Shown: positions 17,400 to 26,038 of the stretch, piece after piece
How the letters are laid out: every line of letters starts with the position of its first letter
Numbering within the stretch: the stretch's first letter is position 1
Notes under the pieces: model-generated
What the model saw: the letters and a program-made list of their open reading frames with translations, nothing else
Database searches by the model: none
What the model was told of the DNA's origin: nothing
DNA from: Actinomycetes bacterium
GTDB lineage: Bacteria > Actinomycetota > Acidimicrobiia > Acidimicrobiales > Palsa-688
DNA length: 58,762 nt
Direction of reading: 5' to 3'
NCBI GenBank assembly: GCA_021828475.1
Contig: JAJZIY010000015.1
Coordinates: forward strand, 1-58,762
Program-made: the position numbers and the translations under genes

Positions 17400-18260
17400 T
17401 CATGCTGTGATTTGCGGCGCCAGAGCGGTCGACTTCCCATCCCGAGCGCGTTCGGGCTCTCGGAGGCTGCGGGCCGCTGCCATCAGGCGTGCCGTTCGCG
17501 CTACGTCCACCGAGTTCTCGAACACGCCACGCTCTTTCAGGAACGTACCGATGATTGCCGCATCTGCGACCTCCAGCAGCTCGGCGACGTTCTCGTCTGT
17601 GACGCCGGTGTTCACGATGACAGGCACGTCGCCGGCAGCAGCCTTGACCGCTCGCAAGTGGTCGATGTCCGCAACGCTGCCGGCGGTGAGGCCCGAGACG
17701 CAAAGAGCGTCGGGCAAGGCGTTGAAGACGGTCGAGCGCACGACGTCGGCAAGCGGCCTCTGTACAGCGTACGCCGCTGCTTCAGGGACCACGTTGTAGA
17801 GCAGTCTGACGTTTTCGGCACCTACGCGCCGCCTGTGGCGCGCAGTCGCGCCCATGTCAGTGCTCCAAAGGCCGAAGTCGCTCGCGTACACCCCGCTGAA
17901 TACCTCCCTCACGTACGCCGCGCCGGTAACTGCCGCCACGTCGATCGACGCAACCGCGTCCCAGAGAACATCGACCCCGAACGGCACCTCGAGAACCCTC
18001 CGGAGTTCGGTGACCACTCTCACCATGGCTGTGGAGGTTATCCTCTCGGTCTTGGTCAGATATGGGAGGCTGAACTCGTTCGATACGAGGATACCGTCGA
18101 CCCCGCCTCTTTGGAGTGCGTCGACCTCCGTCAAGGCTTTTGCCACGATACCGTCCATACCGCACGCGGCATCATAATGCGGGTCACCAGGGAGCGCGGG
18201 GAGATGGCACATCCCGATGACCGGCTTGATAGTTCCGAATACGTCTTCTATCCACGTCAT
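17400..18260 (-). CDS. BtpA/SgcQ family protein
   Basis: A 286-residue TIM-barrel-type protein. VIGMCHLPALPGDPHYD near the N-terminus is the family signature, followed by GVDGILVSNEF and later VPVIVNTGVTDENV. Relatives are cyanobacterial BtpA (photosystem I biogenesis) and enterobacterial SgcQ, encoded in a cryptic sugar operon. The enzymatic activity of the family is not established. In this operon it lies directly after the binding protein and before the HUMPS-fold gene, which supports a role in handling a phosphorylated sugar. Confidence 0.87.
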   Translation of the reverse strand: MTWIEDVFGTIKPVIGMCHLPALPGDPHYDAACGMDGIVAKALTEVDALQRGGVDGILVSNEFSLPYLTKTERITSTAMVRVVTELRRVLEVPFGVDVLWDAVASIDVAAVTGAAYVREVFSGVYASDFGLWSTDMGATARHRRRVGAENVRLLYNVVPEAAAYAVQRPLADVVRSTVFNALPDALCVSGLTAGSVADIDHLRAVKAAAGDVPVIVNTGVTDENVAELLEVADAAIIGTFLKERGVFENSVDVARTARLMAAARSLREPERARDGKSTALAPQITA

Positions 18261-18317
18261 GGCTGCGTAGATCCTCTCACCGTGTCTTCCTTGTTTCGCT
18301 ACGAACTGACAAGGTCC

Positions 18318-18360
18318 TGGCCGGTAGACAGGCTTGACTTACCCCACTGCCTACCGGCCG
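18318..18360 (-). promoter_or_regulatory. Stable hairpin between the binding-protein gene and the rest of its operon
   Basis: GGCCGGTAGACAG (18319-18331) pairs with CTGCCTACCGGCC (18347-18359), giving a 13-bp stem with one mismatch and a 15-nt loop. No U tract follows on the minus strand. Such hairpins behind binding-protein genes often stabilise the upstream message or partly attenuate downstream transcription, giving excess binding protein. That role is inferred. Confidence 0.6.
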
Positions 18361-18380
18361 AGACGGCCCTGCTTGCCCGC

Positions 18381-19724
18381 CTAAGGCCCGGTGATCTGCT
18401 TTTGGGCAGTGTTCAGGGCTTGGCTTGCCGAACCCCCGCCTGCGATCACGCTGTTCACAGCCTGCCCCACATCGGTGATCATGGCATTGCTGTCAATTCC
18501 GGCTGGCAGGTAGCGGGGGTTTCCAGTAACCAACTGGTTGAGCATTTCGCTCCTGAAAGAGCCGTACTGCTTCACGAAGATCGCGCTGTCGACCGCAGCG
18601 TTCGCCGTGACGCCGGGCTGAGGCTGGTCGCGCAGCTCCGCTATCTGGACCTTGGGGTTGGTTGCCCACTGCATGAAGTCCCAGGCTGCGAGCTTGTGCT
18701 TGCTGTAACGAGACAGGTACAGGCCGTGAACTTCGAGCGAGTGATTGGTGTTGGCACCCACGGGCTTCTGGCCTGCCGCGTACGGTACGGGAGCAAAGCC
18801 GAGTTGGCCGACGACCTGGGACTGGCTCGGGTCCTCGCAAAGAGCAGCGAGGCCGTCCGCGTCGATGCTCATGGCCACCTGGCCTGCGCAAAGAGCTTCC
18901 TGGTTCTGCGAGAACTCGAAGTTGGCCACCCCCGGAGGACCCGATTGGCGAAGCAGGTTGGCGTAGAACGTCGCTGCCTTTACGGCAGCCGGGCTGTTGA
19001 CGTCGGGACGCCCGTTGCGGTACCAGTGACCGCCGAAGGCTCGCAGGAACCCTGCGTATATATAGACGCTCTGGATACCGGGCGCGCCCCGCGAGCTGTA
19101 GCCGGCTACTTTACCGCCGGAGCGGGTCGAGATGAGTTGGGCGTCTCGGGCGAGCTCCTGCATGGTTGCCGGGGGACGGGCGATGCCGTACTTCTTGAAA
19201 TCGGCCTTGTTGTATATGAGAAGGGTTGTCTCGCCGTAGACCGGCAGGCCGTACTGAGCACCGTTGAGTTGCATCGTCGACAGGTACGACTGGACGAAGT
19301 CCTTCGGCTGCACGAATTGCTGAGCGGTACGTTCGAAGCTGTTGAGCGGGACGATGTAGTGGTCTGTGGCGAACTGGCGCCCGTAGGCCCAGTCGTCGAA
19401 GACGACGTCGGGGCTCGATTGCTGGGACGAAAAGTCCAAGAGCACCCGCGAGGTGAGGCTGTCGTATGGTATGACGTCGTAGTTGACGTGGATGCCAGTG
19501 GCGCGCTCGAACTGCGGGAGCAACTTCTGTATATCCGGGGTGGATGTGCTGCCGCCTTCCATGACGACGGTGATGGTCTGGCCCCTTACGGATGCGAAGG
19601 GTCCCGACTCGGAGGCGACTGCCGCCGGTGCAACTACTGCGCTAGAGGCGCCCAGCCCGACCAGACATGTCGCCGCAGCGACTGTGCAGGCCAAGGTGCG
19701 CGCGCTCGATGAATAGATCGTCAC
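18381..19724 (-). CDS. Extracellular sugar-binding protein of an ABC transporter (MalE/UgpB type)
   Basis: A 447-residue solute-binding protein. The Sec signal peptide covers about residues 1-38 (SARTLACTVAAATCLVGLGA, cleavage near AVASES) and lacks a lipobox. Family features are QTITVVMEGG, then LLPQFERATGIHVNYDVI and DVVFDDWAYGRQ. The GTG at 19724 is preferred to the ATG four codons earlier because GGAGGT lies right before it. It leads the operon with the two permeases, and its promoter is at 19915-19943. Confidence 0.92.
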   Translation of the reverse strand: MTIYSSSARTLACTVAAATCLVGLGASSAVVAPAAVASESGPFASVRGQTITVVMEGGSTSTPDIQKLLPQFERATGIHVNYDVIPYDSLTSRVLLDFSSQQSSPDVVFDDWAYGRQFATDHYIVPLNSFERTAQQFVQPKDFVQSYLSTMQLNGAQYGLPVYGETTLLIYNKADFKKYGIARPPATMQELARDAQLISTRSGGKVAGYSSRGAPGIQSVYIYAGFLRAFGGHWYRNGRPDVNSPAAVKAATFYANLLRQSGPPGVANFEFSQNQEALCAGQVAMSIDADGLAALCEDPSQSQVVGQLGFAPVPYAAGQKPVGANTNHSLEVHGLYLSRYSKHKLAAWDFMQWATNPKVQIAELRDQPQPGVTANAAVDSAIFVKQYGSFRSEMLNQLVTGNPRYLPAGIDSNAMITDVGQAVNSVIAGGGSASQALNTAQKQITGP

Positions 19725-20369
19725 GGGTACCTCCATGTGTTGTTGTAGTGCGTTGCTATTTGGTGTTGGACGGCCCGGGTGCGGGCCTAGCCGCCGAGCG
19801 ACGGCTGTGGGAGGAGCACCATGTGCTGAGCCCCGGTTGTGACTGGGTGCGAGACGATGCGCTAGCGCAGTCGAGAGTTGTCGGGCCGGATGATGGATGG
19901 CTTGGTGATTGAGTATCCTAGTGCTGGCTGCTCAAGTTGTCAATAGGTTGGGGGTAGCATGAGTGCCTGATCGTCTCGTTCTGATCAGCCCTTGCGTGGT
20001 GCTTCGATTTGGAGTTGGTTGGAGCGCACGTGGTTGTTCCGGGGCCGGCACTCGATGAGGGTCAGTCCGGGGTGTCCCTGGCCGGGCGCCCTGAGGCCTC
20101 CAAGCCGGTCAGTTGCCGTGAGGGCCTGCGCCGGTGGCTACGCGGGACGTGAACGGCGGGTACCCGGTTGGCTCGTGGTCCCAGCGGCCCAGGTTTGCCG
20201 ACGTCGGCCAGCAGCCGGTGCTCGAGCGCGGCCCTTGCCGCTACCTACCTACGTGGCTGCTGTCTCGTGGAGGTGGTCGGGCAGCTGAGTTTCCGTTACC
20301 TGGACGTGACCAAGGACTGTGGCTGGCTCCGCGTGGTGATGTGTCGACCCCGGTCGAGTTGGGCGTGGT
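19725..20369. other. Long leader/intergenic region before the binding-protein operon
   Basis: About 640 bp without a recognisable gene. It contains the promoter at 19915-19943 and a roughly 185-nt 5' untranslated leader ending at the GTG of the binding-protein gene. The distal part (20000-20369) looks like further decayed insertion-sequence DNA, but I cannot name it. Confidence 0.55.
19915..19943 (-). promoter_or_regulatory. Sigma70-type promoter of the binding-protein catabolic operon
   Basis: On the minus strand, TTGACA (19943-19938), a 17-bp spacer and TAGGAT (19920-19915). The start point should be near 19908. TTGAG and CTCAA arms 15 bp apart flank the -10 region and could be an operator for the DeoR regulator encoded upstream. 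Confidence 0.65.
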
Positions 20370-20599
20370 TCACGCGTTGTCCCGTAGACGATGGTGACTG
20401 GGGTCTTTTCGTCCCCGTCCCGCAGACCACCGTGGTCGTCCACGGGGTCCGATCGTCGCGACGACCCGGTCGGTGACCACCTTACGAGCGAGGCGGAAGA
20501 TCCCGTCGCTTCCTTCTTCGAGGTCCTGGCCGACCACCGTGGCCAGCAGGCGGGCTGCCTCCTCGACGGTGGGGCCCAGCTCGAAGCCGTCGAGACAGG
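20370..20599 (-). pseudogene. Fragment of an IS1182-type transposase
   Basis: In one minus-strand frame, LGPTVEEAARLLATVVGQDL, then EEGSDGIFRLARKVVTDRVV resembles the central region of IS1182-family transposases. It has no start, breaks into unrelated sequence and ends at a stop near 20370. It sits between deoR and the binding-protein operon, so an insertion event may have separated once-contiguous genes. Confidence 0.5.
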
Positions 20600-21418
20600 C
20601 TAGGCCTCCAGCGCTTGTCCCGCATCACCCGTGGCGGGGTTCACCACGATCACCTTCACGCGTTGTGTCAGCTCCTTGAGAATGGTCTTGTCTGCGAAAG
20701 TATCCGTGATGAGGGTGTCCACCTGCGCCAAGTCCGCAACCAGGGCAAGGGCCTGATGGCCCAGCTTGGAGCCGTCGGCGAGCACGACGACCTGCCGGGC
20801 ACCCTGGATGATGGCGCGCTTTATGGCGGCATCCTCGTAGTCGTAGTCTGTGACGCCCGCAGTGCTGTCGACAGCGGAGGCGCTGATGAACGCCGTGTCG
20901 ACTCGGAGGTTCCTGCACTGTTCGAGCGCACTTATCCCGCTGACGGAGAGCTCGTCCGGCTTGACGGACCCGCCGATGATGATCAGCCGGGTAGGCGTAG
21001 CGAACGCACGCGACTGTGCCACCGCCCACGCGGTCCGCAGGTTAGCCGCGACCACTGTCAGATTCGTCAGGCCATTCAGCACGCTGACGAGGTGCATGAT
21101 AGTAGACCCGCCGTCGAGCGCAATGGCGTCGCCGCTGGCGACCAACCGGGCAGCTGCTACGGCTATGGCTTGCTTCCTGTCAGCGGCGGCCTTCTCCCGC
21201 ACCCGATAGGGTCGTCCGGCCGAGCGCCCCGGCGCCTTGACCGCACCGCCGTGCACCCGCTTGAGGTAGCCCGCTTGTTCGAGCTCGAGGAGGTCCCGCC
21301 GAGCAGTCACCTCCGAGACGCCGAGATGAGCGGCCAGCTCAGGGACCTGGATGGACTCGACGCGAGCCAGTATCTCCAGAAGCTCGTTATGCCGTGCTGC
21401 TTTAAGGCGATCGGCCAT
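20600..21418 (-). CDS. DeoR-family transcriptional regulator
   Basis: A 272-residue DeoR protein. The N-terminal HTH contains IQVPELAAHLGVSEVTARRD and LEQAGYLKRVHGG. The C-terminal DeoRC sensor domain has ALDGGSTIMHLV and ADGSKLGHQALA, which typically bind a phosphorylated sugar. The ATG at 21418 is preceded by AGGAGGT. Transcribed after the kinase and aminopeptidase genes, it probably represses the island until the kinase product accumulates. Confidence 0.92.
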   Translation of the reverse strand: MADRLKAARHNELLEILARVESIQVPELAAHLGVSEVTARRDLLELEQAGYLKRVHGGAVKAPGRSAGRPYRVREKAAADRKQAIAVAAARLVASGDAIALDGGSTIMHLVSVLNGLTNLTVVAANLRTAWAVAQSRAFATPTRLIIIGGSVKPDELSVSGISALEQCRNLRVDTAFISASAVDSTAGVTDYDYEDAAIKRAIIQGARQVVVLADGSKLGHQALALVADLAQVDTLITDTFADKTILKELTQRVKVIVVNPATGDAGQALEA

Positions 21419-21458
21419 GGGCACCTCCTGCATTGTCGATCTCCGGCCTGACTACCAC

Positions 21459-21487
21459 ATTCTTTCCCTATTGCTCGTGCTCCACAA
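21459..21487 (-). promoter_or_regulatory. Possible internal promoter of deoR
   Basis: TTGTGG (21487-21482), 17 bp, AAGAAT (21464-21459) on the minus strand, in the 162-bp gap between the aminopeptidase and deoR genes. The match is moderate. Confidence 0.4.
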
Positions 21488-21580
21488 CTGTGCCGGGGCA
21501 CTTCTCGGGCCGAGACAGCCGGCTAGGCGCGCTCCATCATCTGCGGCGCACTGCAGGGACGACGTGCCGCCCCCAGCAGG

Positions 21581-22669
21581 TCACGAGGGACGGCCGGCGA
21601 ACGCCAGCCTCCCTTCGTCGACAACGGGCCAGCTATCGTCTGCCAGGAGGTACGACCCGGGGGACCTGAGGTCTTTGACGATGTCCCAGTGCACCACCGA
21701 CTTGTTCGTACCTCCACATTCGGCGTACGCGCGGCCAAGCGCTATGTGAACCGTGCCCATGATCTTTTCGTCGATGAGGAGATCTCCGGTTACGGTGCGG
21801 ACGGCCGCGCTGACGCCGATGCCGAACTCACCTACGCGCGAGGCCCCTGCATCGGTCTCACATAGCGCTCTGGCAAACTGCTCGCCTCTCCGAGCAGACA
21901 AATCGATCAGCAATCCGTCCCGAAACGTCAGCACCAAATCCCGGATCTCCTCACCGGCGAACCAGAACGGCCCCGGGACTGCGAGCTCCCCGTCGGCTGA
22001 GGTCTCTACCGGAGCTGTTGCTATCTCACCATCAGGTAGGTTTTCTTCACCCGCGAACACGACCCAGGGGCGGCCGCTCACCGAAAGCCGGAGATCGGTG
22101 CCGGACGCGACGACGCGCAACCGCTGGACCTGGCCCAGGCGCTTTGCCCACTCCTCCCACTCGGCACGCTGAGCGGGCCAGTTACCGAGACAGCCAGCGA
22201 AGAACTCTTGCACGAGGCCATCGAAGTCCTGCCCGATCATCTGCGCCCATGCCCGAGTAGGAACACGCACCAGGCACCACCTCGTCTGCTTCCATCGCAG
22301 CGACGACACCGCCCCCTGGGCGGCACGCAAGAGAGCACGTCGCTTCGGGTCGGCGAGCCCGCGGGTTGGCGGCACCATCCCACGAAAGGCGACATATATG
22401 TCGGCCCACCGGATGGCGTATGATTCGAGCACACCAGGCGTTGCCAGGACTTCTTGGTCTGCCAAAGCGAGCGCCGTCGCCTCGTGCTCCGGGTCGGCAA
22501 GGATTACCTGAGGTGTGCCACCGCGCCGGTACACCTCGCCGACGAGGGCACCAACGGCGTCGTGCGTGGTCTCACCGCTCGTCACGATCGCCACGTTGGA
22601 CCCCGGTCCCGCGTGCGTGGCGGTGGCGATGTGGGCGGCCAGCGCCGCCCATGTCGAGCTGACATTCAT
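21581..22669 (-). CDS. M29-family aminopeptidase (AmpS/AmpT-like)
   Basis: A 362-residue protein with the M29 metallopeptidase pattern: first Glu ligand in NLPDGEIATAP, second Glu in GEFGIGVS, His and Tyr in GTVHIALGRAY, and His/Asp in HWDIV. The usual family length is about 370-410 residues. The ATG at 22669 overlaps the kinase stop (ATGA); upstream residues in the longer reading belong to another frame. A cytosolic two-metal aminopeptidase in a sugar operon is unusual. It suggests a substrate with an amino-acyl or peptide moiety, or recruitment of the fold for another hydrolysis. Confidence 0.87.
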   Translation of the reverse strand: MNVSSTWAALAAHIATATHAGPGSNVAIVTSGETTHDAVGALVGEVYRRGGTPQVILADPEHEATALALADQEVLATPGVLESYAIRWADIYVAFRGMVPPTRGLADPKRRALLRAAQGAVSSLRWKQTRWCLVRVPTRAWAQMIGQDFDGLVQEFFAGCLGNWPAQRAEWEEWAKRLGQVQRLRVVASGTDLRLSVSGRPWVVFAGEENLPDGEIATAPVETSADGELAVPGPFWFAGEEIRDLVLTFRDGLLIDLSARRGEQFARALCETDAGASRVGEFGIGVSAAVRTVTGDLLIDEKIMGTVHIALGRAYAECGGTNKSVVHWDIVKDLRSPGSYLLADDSWPVVDEGRLAFAGRPS

Positions 22670-24189
22670 AGTCCGTCGTCCTCTGTACGGGCCGGCCGCC
22701 GCGCCTGGCGCAGAGCGGTATAGAGACGCCAATAGTCGTCCTGCGCCACGGCGAGGAGCTCATGAGCCCGGGGATCGGGAATAACGACTGCCCCCAAGTG
22801 TGCCCAAGCTCCACAACTGCCAGCATCGAGGGCGCCGACGCCTATAGCGGCGATCGCTGCTGATCCCTGGGCAGCGCCGGCCCCGTCGACAATTTGTTGC
22901 GTGTACCCGGAAATGTCACTGACTGATTTGACCCAGAGCTCGTTGTTGGTACCGCCCCCCGTTGCCAGCAGCCGCTTCGGGACGAAGCCGGCCCGAGGGT
23001 AGGCCGCCAGTGCCCCAGCCATGGAATGAGCTACCCCCTCGAGTAGAGCGCGCGCTACGTCGGCCCGGCCCGTTGTCAGGCTGAGCCCCACGAGCGCCGC
23101 CCTGGCTGACGGGTCGTACACGGGTGTCCGTTCGCCGCTCAGCTGCGGTAGGACCATTACGCCGTTTGCGCCAATGCACGACTGAGCCGCAAGCTCCATG
23201 AGCTCCTCGAACTCCGATCCCGGGACGTTACTGTCGCCCAAAGCGAGTAGATTGCAAATCCATCGCGTCGCAGTACCCGCAGTCGCCGTGCCCGCAGTCA
23301 ACGAGGCAATGCCGGCAAAAGCGTACGGAGCGTTCCACAGCTCCGGACCGAAGCACGGCCTGTCGGTCACCCCGATCATAAACGACGAAGACCCGTACAT
23401 GATCATCATGTCACCCGGTTCGACGGCGCCACACGCAACACCCTCGGCAACAGCGTCAGCCGTGCCCACCATGACCGGGATCCCCTCGGGAAGGCCCAGT
23501 TCGCGTGCAGCTTCGGAGCCAAGGAGCCCTGCCACGTCGCTCGGCCAGCATAGTCGCGGTAACTGCTCGGCACGGACGAAGTCCTCGCAACCCGAGGTAT
23601 CCCATTTCCCGGCGACCTGATCGTACAGCGGGTCAAAGTAGCTGGCCGTGGCATGGTCGACGACCACTTCGCCGGTCATGCGCGCTACCACGTACGAGTG
23701 GGAGGTAAGGAAGTACGCTGCGCTGGCAGCCAGTGGTGGCTCGTGCCTCTTCAACCACCATATCTTCGGGCCAGCCGACTGGCTGCTCAGCAAGCGGCCA
23801 CACTTCTCCAGTAGCTTTTCAAGCCCCAAGCGTCGGGTCAGCTCCGCTATCTCCACGGTCGCCCGGGTATCGATCCCGTAAAGCACTGCCGGCCTGAGAG
23901 GCCGCAACCGTGCATCCACGGGGAGCACGCATGGGCCGATACCGCTGCACGAGATCGCGGCTACCCGCCATACCGGACCGCCCCAGCGCTTGAGCACCTC
24001 GGAGACGCTCGTCGCAAGACCTGCCCACCAGCTCTTCTCGGCGTCGTGCTCGGCGAACCCCGCACTGGGGACCTCTACGCTGTGCACGCTGCGGGCACAG
24101 GCCAGCGCTCTGCCCTTGTCGTCCACAAGGACGGCCTTGGTCTCATAGGTGCCAATGTCGACTCCCAAGAGCAGCGCCCCGCTGTCCAT
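22666..24189 (-). CDS. FGGY-family carbohydrate kinase (xylulokinase-like)
   Basis: A 507-residue sugar kinase, the normal length. N-terminal FGGY domain: GVDIGTYETKAVLVDDKG, with GFAEHDAEKSWWAG and the RPAVLYGIDTRA substrate loop. C-terminal domain: LPQLSGERTPVYDPSARAAL and the ATP-site ATGGGTNNELW. Xylulose-type ketoses are the commonest substrates, but erythritol, ribulose or other polyols cannot be excluded. It is the first gene of the island. Its ATG follows TATCAT by seven bases and has no Shine-Dalgarno sequence, so the transcript is probably leaderless. Confidence 0.92.
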   Translation of the reverse strand: MDSGALLLGVDIGTYETKAVLVDDKGRALACARSVHSVEVPSAGFAEHDAEKSWWAGLATSVSEVLKRWGGPVWRVAAISCSGIGPCVLPVDARLRPLRPAVLYGIDTRATVEIAELTRRLGLEKLLEKCGRLLSSQSAGPKIWWLKRHEPPLAASAAYFLTSHSYVVARMTGEVVVDHATASYFDPLYDQVAGKWDTSGCEDFVRAEQLPRLCWPSDVAGLLGSEAARELGLPEGIPVMVGTADAVAEGVACGAVEPGDMMIMYGSSSFMIGVTDRPCFGPELWNAPYAFAGIASLTAGTATAGTATRWICNLLALGDSNVPGSEFEELMELAAQSCIGANGVMVLPQLSGERTPVYDPSARAALVGLSLTTGRADVARALLEGVAHSMAGALAAYPRAGFVPKRLLATGGGTNNELWVKSVSDISGYTQQIVDGAGAAQGSAAIAAIGVGALDAGSCGAWAHLGAVVIPDPRAHELLAVAQDDYWRLYTALRQARRPARTEDDGL

Positions 24190-24196
24190 GGGACCG

Positions 24197-24226
24197 ATGA
24201 TAGCATCTACTTGACGAGTCAGTCAT
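24197..24226 (-). promoter_or_regulatory. Leaderless promoter and candidate operators of the kinase operon
   Basis: On the minus strand, ATGACT (24226-24221), 18 bp, TATCAT (24202-24197), then seven bases to the ATG. The spacer holds the inverted repeat TGACGAGTCA (24212-24221). A second repeat, GAGCAT-N6-ATGCTC, lies just upstream at 24244-24261. Both could bind the DeoR protein; this is inferred from position. Confidence 0.5.
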
Positions 24227-24339
24227 CGTTGGGGCTTCCCGATGAGCATATGATCATGCTCGCCCACGCCTGCGCCTTCTCCTCCACCGCGTGGACGTGG
24301 CAAGGGAGAAGGGGTCGGTGCGCCACCGAGAAGTGAGGG

Positions 24340-24633
24340 CAGGAGCCAGCGAGACGCATCAGCAAGGGCGTCATCAGCTACCACTTCGCAGGCTAGGACG
24401 ACGTGATGACACAGGTCGTCGTCGAGGCCGGCAAGGCCTATATCCTGCCGCGCGTCCTTGCCGAGTCGACCGGGCCGGCTGCGCTCCGCGCCTACATCGA
24501 GTCGAACCTCGCGTTCATGCGCGAGCACCGCAACTACATGGTCGCCGTCGTCGAGATCCTCCGGAACGGCACTTTCACGACCGACGCGGGACGCCCCGGG
24601 CTCGGTACCGGCCGCCGTCGCAGAGCAGCCTGA
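24340..24633 (+). pseudogene. TetR-family regulator remnant with in-frame stop
   Basis: RRISKGVISYHFAG is the end of a TetR helix-turn-helix, then TAG (24394-24396) replaces the usual Lys/Arg codon, and the domain resumes in the same frame with DDVMTQVV, RAYIESNLAFMREHRNYMVA. The N-terminal helices and the C-terminal third are missing. Not functional. Confidence 0.7.
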
Positions 24634-24657
24634 GGGCTCCATCCGGACCCGCCGTAG

Positions 24658-25300
24658 CTAGGAGTGACCGTACACGAAGGCGTTGCCCTGGCCATCCACC
24701 GCCACGCAGAACGTAGCGGATGCGCACGAGACCGCGCTGATCCCATCGCCGGACTGGTCGATGATGTCGGGGGCGGTCCACGTCGAGCCGTTGTAGGTGT
24801 AGACGTCGTCGTACCCACTGATCGCAGCGACGCAGAAGGTGGCGGTCGGGCACGCGACCGAGGACAAACCGCCTTGGCTTACCGCTCCAGGGCTGATGGC
24901 ATCCGGGACGCTCCACGACGACCGGTTGCAGGTGAGGACGTTGCCGTGACTGTCGACCGCCAGGCACGGGCCAGACGATGGGCACGACACCGACATGATG
25001 CCGCCGCCGTTAGGGTCGATACTGTCGGCGGCGCCCCACGAGGACCCGTTGTAGATGAGGGCACTGCCTTTGTCGTCGACGGCGACGCAGAAGGTCCCGC
25101 TATGGCAGGACACGGCCTCCAGGGCACTGGTGCTGGCGTCGATGGCAGCCGCAGCACCCCAAGTCGCAACTTGCGGCGTGGGAGGTGCTGGGCCCAGTGT
25201 GGTTCGAGGCCGGGGTCTTTGGGACCGTGGAGGGCGACGAGGCTGCCTTGCTGGTCCCGCCACATCCGGCCAGGACGAGCGCCGCCAGAGCCACGGCCAT
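24658..25300 (-). pseudogene. Repeat-containing surface lipoprotein gene with one frameshift
   Basis: The N-terminus MAVALAALVLAGCGGTSKA (start at 25300) is a lipoprotein signal with lipobox LAGC. About 33 codons later the frame must shift near 25200 to reach the body. The body contains four repeats of about 45 residues, each with a VSC...FCVAVD core (for example LEAVSCHSGTFCVAVDDKGS) and an aromatic W ending. The paired cysteines suggest disulfide-bonded beta-propeller-like blades outside the cell. The frameshift is either a real mutation or a sequencing error; if corrected, the protein would be about 214 residues. Confidence 0.65.
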
Positions 25301-25494
25301 CAGAGCGGCCCCGGTCCGGCCCTGACGCGTCCGGTGATGCGCCCACCCTTGCGCGACGCCCGGTTTTCGTCCTGTCGGTCACGGCCATGGAGTTACCCCT
25401 TCCGACGCGATGATGACGTTGGCGCCTCGGCGCGGCTAACTGATGATCTTGGAGCACGTTCACGAGACCCCAACGAGTGGGGCCCACCCGGTGC

Positions 25495-25920
25495 TCACCC
25501 GGGCGCGTTCAGGTACCACGCCGAGCCGATCTCGATACAGGGCTCCAGGCTGTAATTGTTGCTCGGCGAGCTATTTGCTGCTGCTGCGAGGGCCGCGTTG
25601 TAGAGCGTGGCGAAGCTCTGGCCGGACGAGAAGATCGCGGCGGGATCGCTGTTGGTGGCACACGTTGGGACAAAGTTGACGTTGCAGTACGTGCCGACGT
25701 TGCCGGCTAGTGCTTCGTTCCCGTCGACGGCGATGTAGCCGAGACCGAAGTTCTGGTACGACCCGTCGTTGGTCTGTCCGGCTGCGGCGTCCTGCGTGCA
25801 CGCAGCCTGCGCCTGCAGTCCTGGAGCAGTGCCGGTGCCGTGGGACGGTGTCGATGCGGGCTTGGAGGCAGTGGGACCGGTCCCGGCTGGCGTGCCGGGG
25901 CCAATTGCACGACGGTGTCG
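25495..25920 (-). pseudogene. C-terminal part of a secreted protein, N-terminus missing
   Basis: In one minus frame, a Thr/Pro/Gly-rich linker (GTPAGTGPTASKPASTPSHG) leads to a compact domain of about 95 residues with four to five cysteines (GLGYIAVDGNEALAGNVGTY, then SLEPCIEIGSAWYLN). Upstream the frame loses protein-like character and no signal peptide is found. It looks like the tail of an extracellular protein truncated by rearrangement. I do not recognise the domain. Confidence 0.5.
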
Positions 25921-26038
25921 ACGTGCAGGTCGGCGGGGATGGGCGCTGGCAACGACCACGCGCCCGGCCCCGCACCGCACTTCAGCTACCGCCCGACAGG
26001 CCCGAAGGCACCTCCGGCACCCTGCATGTGGGCCCGGG

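Noticed and set aside
16770..19712. A 980-codon open frame on the plus strand
   Set aside because: It is antisense to three well-recognised genes (HUMPS-fold, BtpA, binding protein), shows no family motif, and arises from GC-rich codon structure on the opposite strand.
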